IMG/VR virus record: IMGVR_UViG_3300045241_000093
Location: 1 to 41,188 of that record
DNA length: 41,188 nt
DNA from: a virus
Strand: one strand, 5' to 3'
The translations under genes and the position numbers were made by a program. How positions within the stretch are numbered: position 1 is the first letter of the stretch; every line of letters begins with the position of its first letter. Positions 16,195 to 24,206 of the stretch are shown here, one piece after another. The notes below the pieces were generated by a model that saw only the letters and a program-made list of their open reading frames with translations, did not search any database and was not told the DNA's origin.

Positions 16195-17154
16195 TTAGAC
16201 GGCGGTGAAGTAGCTGACGTTTACCCGCCAGATCGTTTGCAGCTGGATCGGGCAGACGATCGTGGTCGCGGTGTTCGCGACGCTCGATTTCAGCGGTGTC
16301 GCCGGGCTGTAGTCGAGCACCGTTACGGCGGTGCCAGCGACGGACGCCAGCTGCTCGGTCGTCCACGCGGGGTTGCCGGGAAGGTTCGTTGAGGTGATGA
16401 TGTTGCCGGCGCCCGCCGCGATACCGACCACGCTGTAGAGCTTCACGATCTGGATAGCGGTGATGTAGTGGAACAGGCCTGCTCCGGCGGCGGCCAAGGT
16501 CGCGGTGACGGCGGTGTTCACTAGGCCGGTTGCGGTGACGTGGAGGGTGGAGGCGCGCTGCTCCGCGACGGCGGGCATGACGGATTGGTCGGACGCGATC
16601 GCGACCGGCACCGACGCCGCCATCGCTTTCTGGCCGATCAACGCGGCGGCGCCGTCTGACAACCTGACGAACGCGGGGGTGCCGACGGGCGCGTCGATGG
16701 TCAGCGAGCCGGCGTTGTCGTCTACGTGAAAGACGTTCGCGGCTCCCGACACGACACCGAGCAGGCGGGCCGCGCGGTCGGTCACGTCCGGCGCCTGCGT
16801 CGCCATCGAGACTGGCACCGCGCTCGCGCGGAGTTGCGTGTCGGTGAGCGGACCTGAGACAGGCTGCGTCGCTTGGAAGAACGCGCCCGACACCGGGATC
16901 GCCGACTGGTCCGACGCCACGACGACGGGCAGAGAGTTCGCCATGACCTTCTGGCCGACGTAGGCTGCCGCGCCGTCCGACAGCCGCACCCACAACGGGC
17001 CGCCGACCACACCGGCTGCGGCGGACGAGTCGAGCGTTCCGTCTACGAGCTTGACGCGCTGGTAGTGGGTTCCCGCGACGTCGTCTGTCGCGATGACCGT
17101 CGCCGCCGGCGGAGTCGCGAGCGTCGCCGACTGCGTGGTGATGTTGTCAGCCAC
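16195..17154 (-). CDS. Virion protein with an internal duplication
   Basis: A 319-aa protein. Residues about 53-90 and 159-196 are repeats of one another: each has VRLSDGAAA, a GQK segment, then PV and ASDQS. These 38-residue repeats are typical of structural proteins that pack several similar domains. The C-terminal region (FHYITAIQIVKLYSVVGIAA, WRVNVSYFTAV) looks beta-rich. Start GTG; it overlaps the upstream gene by 8 nt. It is probably a decoration or base protein; there is no enzymatic signature. Confidence 0.7.
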   Translation of the reverse strand: MADNITTQSATLATPPAATVIATDDVAGTHYQRVKLVDGTLDSSAAAGVVGGPLWVRLSDGAAAYVGQKVMANSLPVVVASDQSAIPVSGAFFQATQPVSGPLTDTQLRASAVPVSMATQAPDVTDRAARLLGVVSGAANVFHVDDNAGSLTIDAPVGTPAFVRLSDGAAALIGQKAMAASVPVAIASDQSVMPAVAEQRASTLHVTATGLVNTAVTATLAAAGAGLFHYITAIQIVKLYSVVGIAAGAGNIITSTNLPGNPAWTTEQLASVAGTAVTVLDYSPATPLKSSVANTATTIVCPIQLQTIWRVNVSYFTAV

Positions 17155-17482
17155 CGGCCGGCTTTTCCTTCACGTGAGCGCCGACGATCAGCCCGTGCTC
17201 GTCACGTTCGATCGTGATCTCTTTCGCGGTCGGTGTCGCCGGAACGTTCACCTTGACCGACGGCGGCGCGGCCTGCGGCACGTGAACCTGCGCACCCCTT
17301 GTCTCGACGTGGACGGGTGCCGGCTGGACGTCGTTCGACACGTGAACGTCGATCGGCGGCAGCGTGATCGTCAGATGGATTTCCGGCGGCGGCGGGGGGG
17401 CGGGCTGCTGGTTCTGTTCGGCCCGAGCTTGTATGTGGGCGAGGTGCTGCATCGCCGGGTCGGTGTGCCAGTCGAAACTCAT
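17147..17482 (-). CDS. Small protein just after the portal, 111 aa
   Basis: A 111-aa protein starting at an ATG that overlaps the portal TGA (ATGA). The N-terminus MSFDWHTDPAMQHLAHIQAR is helical, a Pro run (QPAPPPPP) follows, then a beta-rich segment with EIHLTITLPPIDVHV and HVETRGAQVHVPQ, and a Lys-rich end. It may be a portal-associated or head-completion protein. No known family is recognised. Confidence 0.65.
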   Translation of the reverse strand: MSFDWHTDPAMQHLAHIQARAEQNQQPAPPPPPEIHLTITLPPIDVHVSNDVQPAPVHVETRGAQVHVPQAAPPSVKVNVPATPTAKEITIERDEHGLIVGAHVKEKPAGG

Positions 17483-19503
17483 GGCGGGCCTCCCGGCGGC
17501 AGAGCAGCGGGTCCACCCGGCGGTTCGGGCGGAGGCACGGGCGGCGCCTGCGGCAGGCTGTCGGCGACGAGCGCCGCCATGTGCATGTGGTCCTGAATGT
17601 GCTGCTCGATGCCGTCCACGAGGTCGACGCGTCCCTGCAACCTCGCCTGGATCTGCGCGCCGCGGTGGCCGGGAATGTGGGTGGCGGGAATGTCGGAGTA
17701 GTCGACCTTCTGCGGGACGCCCTGCAACAGCATGTGGTTCTCCATCGCCACCAGTTCGGCTTGCGCATCCGTCGGCGCCTCCGGCAGCGGCAACGCCTGT
17801 CCCGCGTCGAGCGACTCGAGCAGCCACTTCACCGGAACAGGTGTGCGCGCCTGCACCGAGAACTGCGCAACGTCCTCAACCTTCTTCAACTCCGCCGCCT
17901 GCGACCGTGGCTTCGGCACACCCTTCGGGGCGCGAACGATGAAGAACGCCGGAACCTTCGTCGCGTCGAACACTTCGACGTCCACGAGGTCGTTGTCGCC
18001 GGCGAGCGCGATCCGCTTCTGCGGACCCCAATACAAGCCTATGTCGTAGACGGAGTCCTCAACCAGCCGGAAGATCGAACGTTGGCGGCCCGCGAGGATG
18101 GTCGACCGTTTCGTCTGGTCGTTCTCGTTCTCGAGCGCGAGCTCACCGTACGTTTTCGACTTCAGCGCCGCCTCACCGATGCGGATGCCGTGAATGCCGG
18201 TCGCGTGCGCGAGGTCCTCCCGCATCGCTTCGACGTCGGCCTGCATCCACGTACCCGGCCCGATCCCCGGATGCGGGACCGGCTGCCGCTCCTGCGCCCC
18301 GAGCTCCGCGAAACCCATCGGTTTGCCGTTCGCGTCGTTGATGACGTTCGAGTCCTTCTCCACGAACCAGAACGGCATCCCACGGTCAACGATCTCGCCG
18401 GACTGTGTGCGGCGGCGGTTGATGCCGCGCTGAATGTCTTTCATCACGTCCATCAGCCCGCGCGACCAGAACCGGCCGGAGACTCTCCACCAGTGGAAGT
18501 AGACGATCCCAGACCGCCACTCGCCGTTCGGACCCTGATACGGAAGCCGCTGGTCGACCTTCAAGAGCTTCATCTGGTTCGAGCCGAGCGTGATGACCTG
18601 GCCCTGCGGGTTCTGCTTCGACGGCCGCACGTAGTACGTGAACAACCAGATGTAGCCGTGCAGCCGGCCGGCGCCGCTGTTCCCCGGAGACGTACTCGAC
18701 CAGTCGCCGCCGCCGACGGACTCCTCGCCGAGCAGCGAGCCAATGTCGCCGTCCTCCGTCAAGTCAGCCGCCGGCTCGCCGTACTCCGCCTTCACGTCGG
18801 AGAGCAGGACAGGGCGGACCCAACACTCCCACGGGAAATACCTCTCGTGCGGCACACCCGGCGGCACCAGAAAGTTGAACGCCGACCCGGGCTCCCAACA
18901 AATCTTGCCTTGCTGGATCTGCTTCATCTGCACGTCGGGGTTCGGCCCGTTCCCGAGCAGCTTCGTTTGCTGTTCCGGGTCCAACACCGGCTGGCCGTTC
19001 ACGTGCGGGTACTCGCCCATCGACGGGCCAGTGTCCGGGTCGAACCGGCAACGGATCGCCGACGTGCCCAGGTCGATGCACAACCGGTCGGCTTCCTCGA
19101 GCGCCTGGTCGCCGTCCCACTCGTGGTCCCACCCGAACCGCAACGCCCGGTTGATCTGCTTCGTGTAGTCCTCGGAAGGGACGTCCTGCTTCGCGAGCAG
19201 CAACTCCGGCCGGTCGTCGTCGCCGCCTATCTCGCCGAGCGCCGTCTGCCGGTACTCGGTGATGACGTCGGCGGTGTAGAGCTCCTTGTCCTGGTATTCG
19301 TCCGGCAGTTGCAGCGCACGGTTGTACCGGTTGATCTCCAACCAGTGTTGGCCGGCGGCCATCGCGAGGTTCTGCTTCCACGTCGGCTCGAACCGTTTCC
19401 GGTAGGAGCGCGCCCGCGAAATGTCGAGCTTCGCTTTCGCCGCGAGCTGCTGGTCCGACAGGATCGAACCGGTGGCGGTGTCCTCGAGGTAGACCGACGA
19501 CAT
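17479..19503 (-). CDS. Portal protein
   Basis: A 674-aa protein two genes after the SNase-type gene. It has the acidic, Trp-rich pattern of large podovirus portals (P22 gp1-like size): N-terminal RSYRKRFEPTWKQNLAMAAG, a clip/stem-type region with YFHWWRVSGRFWSRGLMDVM and QRGINRRRTQSGEIVDRGMP, SIFRLVEDSVYDIGLYWGP in the long helix region, and a Pro-rich C-terminal extension. Shine-Dalgarno GGAG lies within the end of the upstream gene. It forms the dodecameric ring through which DNA is packaged by the terminase. The family call rests on size, order and these segments. Confidence 0.82.
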   Translation of the reverse strand: MSSVYLEDTATGSILSDQQLAAKAKLDISRARSYRKRFEPTWKQNLAMAAGQHWLEINRYNRALQLPDEYQDKELYTADVITEYRQTALGEIGGDDDRPELLLAKQDVPSEDYTKQINRALRFGWDHEWDGDQALEEADRLCIDLGTSAIRCRFDPDTGPSMGEYPHVNGQPVLDPEQQTKLLGNGPNPDVQMKQIQQGKICWEPGSAFNFLVPPGVPHERYFPWECWVRPVLLSDVKAEYGEPAADLTEDGDIGSLLGEESVGGGDWSSTSPGNSGAGRLHGYIWLFTYYVRPSKQNPQGQVITLGSNQMKLLKVDQRLPYQGPNGEWRSGIVYFHWWRVSGRFWSRGLMDVMKDIQRGINRRRTQSGEIVDRGMPFWFVEKDSNVINDANGKPMGFAELGAQERQPVPHPGIGPGTWMQADVEAMREDLAHATGIHGIRIGEAALKSKTYGELALENENDQTKRSTILAGRQRSIFRLVEDSVYDIGLYWGPQKRIALAGDNDLVDVEVFDATKVPAFFIVRAPKGVPKPRSQAAELKKVEDVAQFSVQARTPVPVKWLLESLDAGQALPLPEAPTDAQAELVAMENHMLLQGVPQKVDYSDIPATHIPGHRGAQIQARLQGRVDLVDGIEQHIQDHMHMAALVADSLPQAPPVPPPEPPGGPAALPPGGPP

Positions 19504-19752
19504 TTACGCGAGCTCCTGGTCCCATTCGTGTTCGGGGAGTTGCTCAGGCGAACGGATCGTGTCGCGCGGCCTGGGCGGCGCCGGCGGTGTCGTTCGCGGC
19601 GGCTCCTGCCACGGTTTGCCGGACAGGTGCATGATCTGGTTCAGCATCAGGTCGCGCTCGCGTGCGTGCTGCCGGATCATCGCCCGGATGATGTTCGCGA
19701 ACACCAATGCGACGGTGACGGTCGCGGCGGCCGCGACGGCGGCGGCGATCAC
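19504..19752 (-). CDS. Small single-helix membrane protein before the portal
   Basis: An 82-aa protein with a strongly hydrophobic N-terminal helix (MIAAAVAAAATVTVALVFAN) followed by a charged, Pro-rich tail (PRTTPPAPPRPRD). The GTG start overlaps the TGA of the previous gene. It could anchor in the membrane or be an unusual virion component. Function unknown; membrane location is inferred from hydrophobicity. Confidence 0.65.
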   Translation of the reverse strand: MIAAAVAAAATVTVALVFANIIRAMIRQHARERDLMLNQIMHLSGKPWQEPPRTTPPAPPRPRDTIRSPEQLPEHEWDQELA

Positions 19753-19961
19753 TTGTGGCCCTTGACGCCCGACAGCGCGTGCGTGATCGCGGTGTAGTGC
19801 GTCGAGCCGCGCGCGTGCGGAATCTTCTTCTTCCGCTTCTTCCCGACGCGTACCGGCAGCGTCGTTCCTTTCGGGGTTGCCGCCTCGAACTCGTCAATGA
19901 ACTTGTGCAGCTTCGGCGTCGCATAGAAGTGATTCCGCTGCGATTGCGATTTGAAGGGCAC
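19749..19961 (-). CDS. Basic small phage protein, 70 aa
   Basis: A 70-aa, Lys/Arg/His-rich protein with GTG start at 19961 and AGAGGAG 7 nt upstream. It opens PFKSQSQRNHFYATPKL and contains KKRKKKIPHARG and a His-rich end. The PFKS(Q/K)xQRxxF opening is common in small proteins of actinobacterial and other phages near the portal. It probably binds nucleic acid; precise role unknown. Confidence 0.68.
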   Translation of the reverse strand: MPFKSQSQRNHFYATPKLHKFIDEFEAATPKGTTLPVRVGKKRKKKIPHARGSTHYTAITHALSGVKGHK

Positions 19962-19972
19962 GGCTCGCTCCT

Positions 19973-20299
19973 CTAGGGATAGACGGCGGCTTGGCCTGCG
20001 GTGAGCATGACCGTTGCGTAGTCGGCGGGCGGAGAACCGAACGTGAGGTCCGCGTCGATGCGTCCGCCGTACTTGTCCCATCCGTGCGACGTCACCATCA
20101 CCGGCGTTCCGACCGGCAGAATCTTTTGCGCGTAGTCGCGCGCGATGACACCGGCGGCGGTCGACAGTTCGGGTGAGTTGATGCCGAAGATGCGGCAGCG
20201 TGCGTACACGGTCAGGTCGAACCCGACGTCGAGTTTGGTGTAGACGGTGTCGCCGTCCACGACGCGGTCCACGACGCCGCGGTACGGGCCGAACAGCAC
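19973..20299 (-). CDS. Staphylococcal-nuclease (SNase/thermonuclease)-like domain protein
   Basis: A 108-aa, single-domain protein with GTG start at 20299. The catalytic set of the SNase fold is present in order: Asp in VVDGDTVY (about 14-20), Arg and Glu in RCRIFGINSPE, and the later Arg in WDKYGGRIDADL. It is a Ca2+-dependent DNA/RNA phosphodiesterase fold. It lies two genes before the portal, in the packaging region, where an extra nuclease is unusual; it might trim DNA ends, process branched packaging substrates or degrade host nucleic acid. The fold and catalytic residues are clear; the role is inferred. Confidence 0.82.
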   Translation of the reverse strand: MLFGPYRGVVDRVVDGDTVYTKLDVGFDLTVYARCRIFGINSPELSTAAGVIARDYAQKILPVGTPVMVTSHGWDKYGGRIDADLTFGSPPADYATVMLTAGQAAVYP

Positions 20300-20502
20300 T
20301 ACGGCACCTTCGCCTTGATCGGGTTGGACGACAGGTGCGCGAGCACCTTCTTCTGGTACTCGAGCACCTTCGCGTCGTTGCGGTCGCCGCGTCCGCGGCG
20401 GACACGCCTTGACGGTTGAAGCGGTGTGTCCTGCACGTGGCTGTAGCGGACACCGAACTTCTCCCTGTACCACTCCTGCTGTTCCGGCGTCAGCTTGCTC
20501 AT
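20299..20502 (-). CDS. Basic helical small protein, 67 aa
   Basis: A 67-aa protein with an Arg/Gln-rich composition: MSKLTPEQQEWYREKFGVRY, then PSRRVRRGRGDRNDAKVLEY. GAGAAG is a reasonable Shine-Dalgarno. The stop overlaps the SNase start by one base. The composition suggests binding to nucleic acid, perhaps as a partner of the nuclease with which it is coupled. No family is recognised. Confidence 0.62.
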   Translation of the reverse strand: MSKLTPEQQEWYREKFGVRYSHVQDTPLQPSRRVRRGRGDRNDAKVLEYQKKVLAHLSSNPIKAKVP

Positions 20503-20648
20503 GGCCGCTTCTCGTTGCAGCCGCCGGTGAGACACCGCACGACGTAGCCCTTGTTGTCGTGACCCTGCGAACACGTCCAACCTGCGCGCGGCTCACGCAG
20601 CGGACGTTTGCAGCCGGAGTTCGCCGGGCCGCCGTTCACAAGCAGCAT
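20499..20648 (-). CDS. Small cysteine-rich protein, 49 aa
   Basis: A 49-aa gene framed by ATGA overlaps at both ends. It has four cysteines, in SGCKRPLREP, WTCSQG and VRCLTGGCNE, spaced in a way that could form a zinc ribbon (C-x11-C, C-x4-C). It sits in the small-gene group between the large terminase and the SNase. Function is unknown; small zinc-ribbon proteins in such operons often bind nucleic acid. Confidence 0.6.
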   Translation of the reverse strand: MLLVNGGPANSGCKRPLREPRAGWTCSQGHDNKGYVVRCLTGGCNEKRP

Positions 20649-21073
20649 CAGACTTCCACCGGCTCATGCACGTCGACGTTCGCGAGCAGCTGCCAGCCGT
20701 GGTCACGGACAGCCTGCTCCAACTGCTCGATCCGTCCCTGCGCCCACTCCTTGAACTGCTGGTCTTGGTTCTGCTGCCACCTCGCCAACCGGAGTTTCTC
20801 GTCGGCGTCGGCGAGCTTCTCCTCGTAGCCGGCGATGATCTTGTCTTTCGCGTCGAACGTGTCGGCGGCCGCCATCAGTTCCTCGAACCGCTTGCCGCCC
20901 TTCACGATCCCGGCGGCCTTCGCCATCCCGACGAGCGCTTGCTTCGACACGTACACGCGGCCGTGGCCGCGGAGCTCGCGGCCGGTGTCGACCATCTGCC
21001 CGACGGTGTCACCGGACACGACACACGCGAACGGCTGGATCGTCGCGTGGTCGACAAGAAGGAAATCGGTCAA
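20648..21073 (-). CDS. Hypothetical protein with C-terminal coiled coil
   Basis: The preferred start is TTG at 21073, with AGGGAG six nt upstream, giving 141 aa; an upstream in-frame start would overlap the large terminase. The N-terminal region is mixed (TDFLLVDHATIQPFACVVSG), then a helical region ends in a strong heptad-like coiled coil (DADEKLRLARWQQNQDQQFK, QGRIEQLEQAVRDH). It is probably a structural or packaging accessory; no known family. Confidence 0.62.
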   Translation of the reverse strand: MTDFLLVDHATIQPFACVVSGDTVGQMVDTGRELRGHGRVYVSKQALVGMAKAAGIVKGGKRFEELMAAADTFDAKDKIIAGYEEKLADADEKLRLARWQQNQDQQFKEWAQGRIEQLEQAVRDHGWQLLANVDVHEPVEV

Positions 21074-21083
21074 CGTCGCTCCC

Positions 21084-22631
21084 TTATGCGAAGAAGGTTT
21101 TCCGCCGGCGCGGTTTGCGTCGGTCGTACTGCTCACGGAGCCACTCGGACCGTGTCTGCTGCTCCGTCTTGTCGTGCTGGATGCCGCCGACGTAAGGCTC
21201 CGACGACGGCGACGGCCGGGTCATCGCGGCGTACCTGCACATCGCGGCGGCGTGGCCGTGCTGCGACTCCCATGCCGGGTCGACCTTCTCGCCGCCGTCG
21301 GCTTTGTCGAGCGGCTGCAACGGCGCCGACTCGAGCTCCTCCACCACCTTCGCGCACCGTTCACGGTGGAAGAACATTCGGGGCGCCCCCGGCTCGCCCG
21401 CCCTTGGATGCCACGGCGGGAACCGATGGTTCGGGTCGATCTTCAACAGTTCGCGGAGACGGATCATGCCGGCGCGCGGATCGTTGTTCGCTTTCGTGAT
21501 CGCGACGCCGTTGTCGTGGAACTCGTCGGAGAGCATCGCCGGGTCGCCGAACTTGTTGACGTTGCCGGTGCGATGCCACACCGACGGGTCCATCACCGCC
21601 GCCGACGTCGTGCGCCACAGCCGTCGGCGGTCCAACACGAGCGGCGCGAGTTGCGACGGCAGCTTGTCGCGTTCGTACAACAGGTCGTACGCGATCATGT
21701 TGCCTTCGTAGTCGACCGCCCACAGACACCACGGCGCACCGTTCAGCCCGTAGTCGGCCGCCTCGAAACGGTCGTGCGAGTTCTGCAACGCGAAATCGTC
21801 AACGATGTGTTCATCGAGCACTTGGTACGCGAGCCCCTCCGCGACCTTCCAATCGCCGAGCTCGAGTTGCAACCTCAGTGTCTCGCCGAGGTGCGACAGA
21901 CCGGCCCGGTACGCGACGGCGTCTACGTGTTCGTTGTCGGCGAGCTTCGCCGGAATGAACACCCGCCGGCCGCGCGGCTTCCCGTCGATCGGGAACCTGC
22001 GTTTCACCCACTGGTGTCCGACGCCGCCCGGGTTCGACGCCGCCCGCATACGCAACGGCACCTTCGACAGAGGACCCTCCGACGGGCGGCGCAGCCGGGA
22101 GAACAGGTACGTGTATTGCGCTTCGGGGAACTGCGTCAACTCGTCAAAAGCGACGTACTGGAACTCGGCGGACTGGTAGCGGAGCTCATCGAGCGCGTGG
22201 TCCATGTAGGCGAACTGGATCGACGCGCCGGACGGGAACGCCCACTGTTTCAGCTGGTCGTTCCAGCGCACCCCGTTCTTCTCGAACCGCACAAGCCACT
22301 CCCGCGACCGCGCCATGATCGCGCCCGGCAGCGCCAGATCGGTGAACGTCTTGCGGAAGATGATCGCGGCGTACCCGGGAACGTCGACGTACTCCAACGC
22401 ACCCATCAGCAACCAATCCGACTTGCCGCCGCCAGCAGCGCCGCCGTAGAACACCTCCGACGGCTCATTGTCCGGCAGGAACCGGTGCGCGACGAGCGCG
22501 ATCGACTGTCGTTCAGTCGGTGCGTGCGGGCAGAACTTCGACAGCCGCGGCGTCAACAACTCCCGCATCTGCTCGCCGGATAAGCCCGACTTGTTCCAGT
22601 CCGGCGAGGATGCGCCCGAAGTCTGGTTCAA
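21084..22631 (-). CDS. Terminase large subunit
   Basis: A 515-aa packaging motor. The ATPase domain has Walker A GGAAGGGKS (63-71), Walker B EFQYVAFDE (156-164) and a coupling motif RAASNPGGVGHQWVK (196-210). The nuclease domain shows candidate acidic sites in ADYGLNG and VMDPSVW. The last part, WESQHGHAAAMCRYAA, sits where many terminases carry D-x-H-A-x-D-A, but both aspartates are replaced here, so the third metal ligand is uncertain. It overlaps the 3' end of the small subunit by 119 nt in another frame. It pumps DNA into the prohead through the portal. Confidence 0.88.
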   Translation of the reverse strand: MNQTSGASSPDWNKSGLSGEQMRELLTPRLSKFCPHAPTERQSIALVAHRFLPDNEPSEVFYGGAAGGGKSDWLLMGALEYVDVPGYAAIIFRKTFTDLALPGAIMARSREWLVRFEKNGVRWNDQLKQWAFPSGASIQFAYMDHALDELRYQSAEFQYVAFDELTQFPEAQYTYLFSRLRRPSEGPLSKVPLRMRAASNPGGVGHQWVKRRFPIDGKPRGRRVFIPAKLADNEHVDAVAYRAGLSHLGETLRLQLELGDWKVAEGLAYQVLDEHIVDDFALQNSHDRFEAADYGLNGAPWCLWAVDYEGNMIAYDLLYERDKLPSQLAPLVLDRRRLWRTTSAAVMDPSVWHRTGNVNKFGDPAMLSDEFHDNGVAITKANNDPRAGMIRLRELLKIDPNHRFPPWHPRAGEPGAPRMFFHRERCAKVVEELESAPLQPLDKADGGEKVDPAWESQHGHAAAMCRYAAMTRPSPSSEPYVGGIQHDKTEQQTRSEWLREQYDRRKPRRRKTFFA

Positions 22632-22977
22632 CTTTCACCTCCACCGTCCCGCCGACCTCGAGCTCAAACCTTTGACGTGCCGCAGCCTGCGTCTCCGGCA
22701 ACTCCTCCAACGACAAGTGCTGCAAAAACCACGACGAGCTCTTGTCCTTCCGGTCGAACGCACGGTCCCAACGCTCAGACCTGATCCGGTCACGCCGACG
22801 CTCACGCGCGTGCGCGTACTCCTCCGGGTAGGTGTCCTTGAACGCGTTGTGCAACGTCCCAGGTGAACGCTCGATCGCGTCAGCCGCCGCGCTCACCGTC
22901 GCCCCGCCGGCGATCAGCTTCAACGCGACTTCCACCTCGGTCGGGCGGAGCGGATAACCCTTCCCCGGCTTGCTCAT
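22513..22977 (-). CDS. Terminase small subunit
   Basis: Starts at ATG 22977 with AAGGGG 8 nt upstream, giving 154 aa; a GTG three codons upstream is less likely. The N-terminal HTH is clear: EVEVALKLIAGGATVSAAAD followed by RSPGTLHNAFKDTYPEEYAH and an Arg-rich stretch, as in small terminases that recognise packaging DNA. The 3' end lies within the large subunit gene, a large overlap that suggests coupled expression. Site specificity cannot be read. Confidence 0.8.
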   Translation of the reverse strand: MSKPGKGYPLRPTEVEVALKLIAGGATVSAAADAIERSPGTLHNAFKDTYPEEYAHARERRRDRIRSERWDRAFDRKDKSSSWFLQHLSLEELPETQAAARQRFELEVGGTVEVKVEPDFGRILAGLEQVGLIRRADAGVVDAAAVEVLPARTD

Positions 22978-22992
22978 CGCTCGCACCCCTTC

Positions 22993-23259
22993 TCAGACGA
23001 TCGCGGCCGGACGCGCGGACCGGTAACGCTGATACGCGACCGTAATCAGCATCAACGTCCTGCGTTCGAGGTCATCCGTCGACCGCTCCCCGTACAGCCA
23101 CTTCCGCAACTCATCCTCCGACCCGGGCCTGACCTGACGGCAGATCGCGACGAGCAGATTCGCCGTCTGCACCGGTGTCGTCTCCCACCCGCCGTCCTCA
23201 TGCTCAACCCCGCAGAACAGCGCCGCGAGCTCCTGCGAATCAACCGGCAAGGCACCCAC
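22993..23259 (-). CDS. Small hypothetical protein upstream of the small terminase
   Basis: About 88 aa beginning at a GTG near 23259 (a second GTG is at 23262 and a longer start would be at 23391, overlapping the previous stop by GTGA). The reliable part is GALPVDSQELAALFCGVEHE, then QTANLLVAICRQVRPGSEDE and helical segments ending RSARPAAIV. The codons before 23259 look less coding-like, so the short start is favoured. It may be a DNA-packaging or regulatory factor; function unknown. Confidence 0.5.
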   Translation of the reverse strand: MGALPVDSQELAALFCGVEHEDGGWETTPVQTANLLVAICRQVRPGSEDELRKWLYGERSTDDLERRTLMLITVAYQRYRSARPAAIV

Positions 23260-23262
23260 CAC

Positions 23263-23387
23263 CCCCGAAAAACCGTGCCCCCCACGGCCGGAGAACGCAC
23301 GAAACCCTAGGGGGTCAAACGTGTCCGGTCGAGCCGGCACGCACCCGAAACGGTAGCCCCACCCCCGGACGGACGAAAGACTCGCAA
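23263..23387. other. Putative noncoding stretch next to the small terminase genes
   Basis: About 125 bases between the DnaJ-type zinc finger gene and the 88-aa gene that look noncoding. The stretch contains the palindrome CCCTAGGG within a C-rich context and several G runs. It could hold a pac/cos-type or regulatory site because terminase genes often flank such sites. No defined site could be shown. A longer reading frame through it remains possible. Confidence 0.3.
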
Positions 23388-24206
23388 TCACGCAACGTCC
23401 CGGTCGCCGTTCACGATCCGCCGCAGCTGCCGATCCGAAAGTCCGAGCTCGAACGCCACCCACTGAAACGCACGCCCCTCACGAACCCACCTCCGCGCCT
23501 GCGCATCACGCGCCGCCAACGCACGCGCATCCGCCGCACGACCCTTCACACGACGCAAATGCTCACGCAACAACCGCGCGTTCGCAGCAACACCCGCCGG
23601 CACACGAATCGGATCAGGCATCCGCGCATCAATAAACCGGATCGCCTCGTCATACGCCGCCTGCTGACGCTCCGACAAACCCGCGTACTCGCAGTTCAGA
23701 AGCGGCAACCCGAAATGCTCGAAGTGCCCAAGCTCCGCGATCGCTAGATCGAGCTCGTGATACGACCCCGCCGCGTCACGCGCCGCAACCGCCAACGTCA
23801 ACCCATCAACATCAGCACGCTCACCCAAATCAACGCGCAACTCGAACACATGCAAGTCACGCCGCCCCTCACCGTCGCAGTAACGACAGCGGCCGTACAA
23901 CGTCGCACCCTGACCACCACACGCATCACACAACACCGTCCTCCGCTCACGCGGAACCGACACCGCAGACGTCGAAACCCGCCGACCCGTATACGCATCA
24001 ACAGAAAACCAACCCACACCGCCGCACCCCGCACACCCAACGTCGACGCCGAACCTATCCGTCACCGACCCCTCACCCCCACACGCCGAACACATATGCG
24101 AACCCGACGGACCCTCACCACCCGACGTCCGCAACGACCCCGACGGAAACCACAACCAATCAAACCGCGTCGCAAGAAGCAGAAGAATCCGCACACGCCG
24201 ACTCAC
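23388..24206 (-). CDS. DnaJ-type zinc-finger protein with C-terminal HTH
   Basis: A 272-aa protein. Two pairs of CxxC-type motifs like the DnaJ cysteine-rich domain appear: CSACGGEG with CAGCGGVG, and CDACGGQG with CRYCDGEG. After a helical middle (LDLAIAELGHFEHFGLPLLN) the C-terminus has an HTH-like unit: GRAFQWVAFELGLSDRQLRR then IVNGDRDV. It is not DnaJ itself: there is no J domain. It may be a nucleic-acid-binding regulator tied to replication or packaging, as it sits between the replication initiator and the terminases. GTG start overlaps the previous stop. Confidence 0.7.
   Translation of the reverse strand: MSRRVRILLLLATRFDWLWFPSGSLRTSGGEGPSGSHMCSACGGEGSVTDRFGVDVGCAGCGGVGWFSVDAYTGRRVSTSAVSVPRERRTVLCDACGGQGATLYGRCRYCDGEGRRDLHVFELRVDLGERADVDGLTLAVAARDAAGSYHELDLAIAELGHFEHFGLPLLNCEYAGLSERQQAAYDEAIRFIDARMPDPIRVPAGVAANARLLREHLRRVKGRAADARALAARDAQARRWVREGRAFQWVAFELGLSDRQLRRIVNGDRDVA

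Noticed and set aside
17581-19797. Plus-strand open frame of about 738 codons opposite the portal
   Set aside because: Arg-rich antisense shadow of the portal gene; no Shine-Dalgarno and no domain.
20835-22583. Plus-strand open frame of about 582 codons opposite the terminase
   Set aside because: Shadow of the large terminase, whose Walker motifs are clear on the minus strand.
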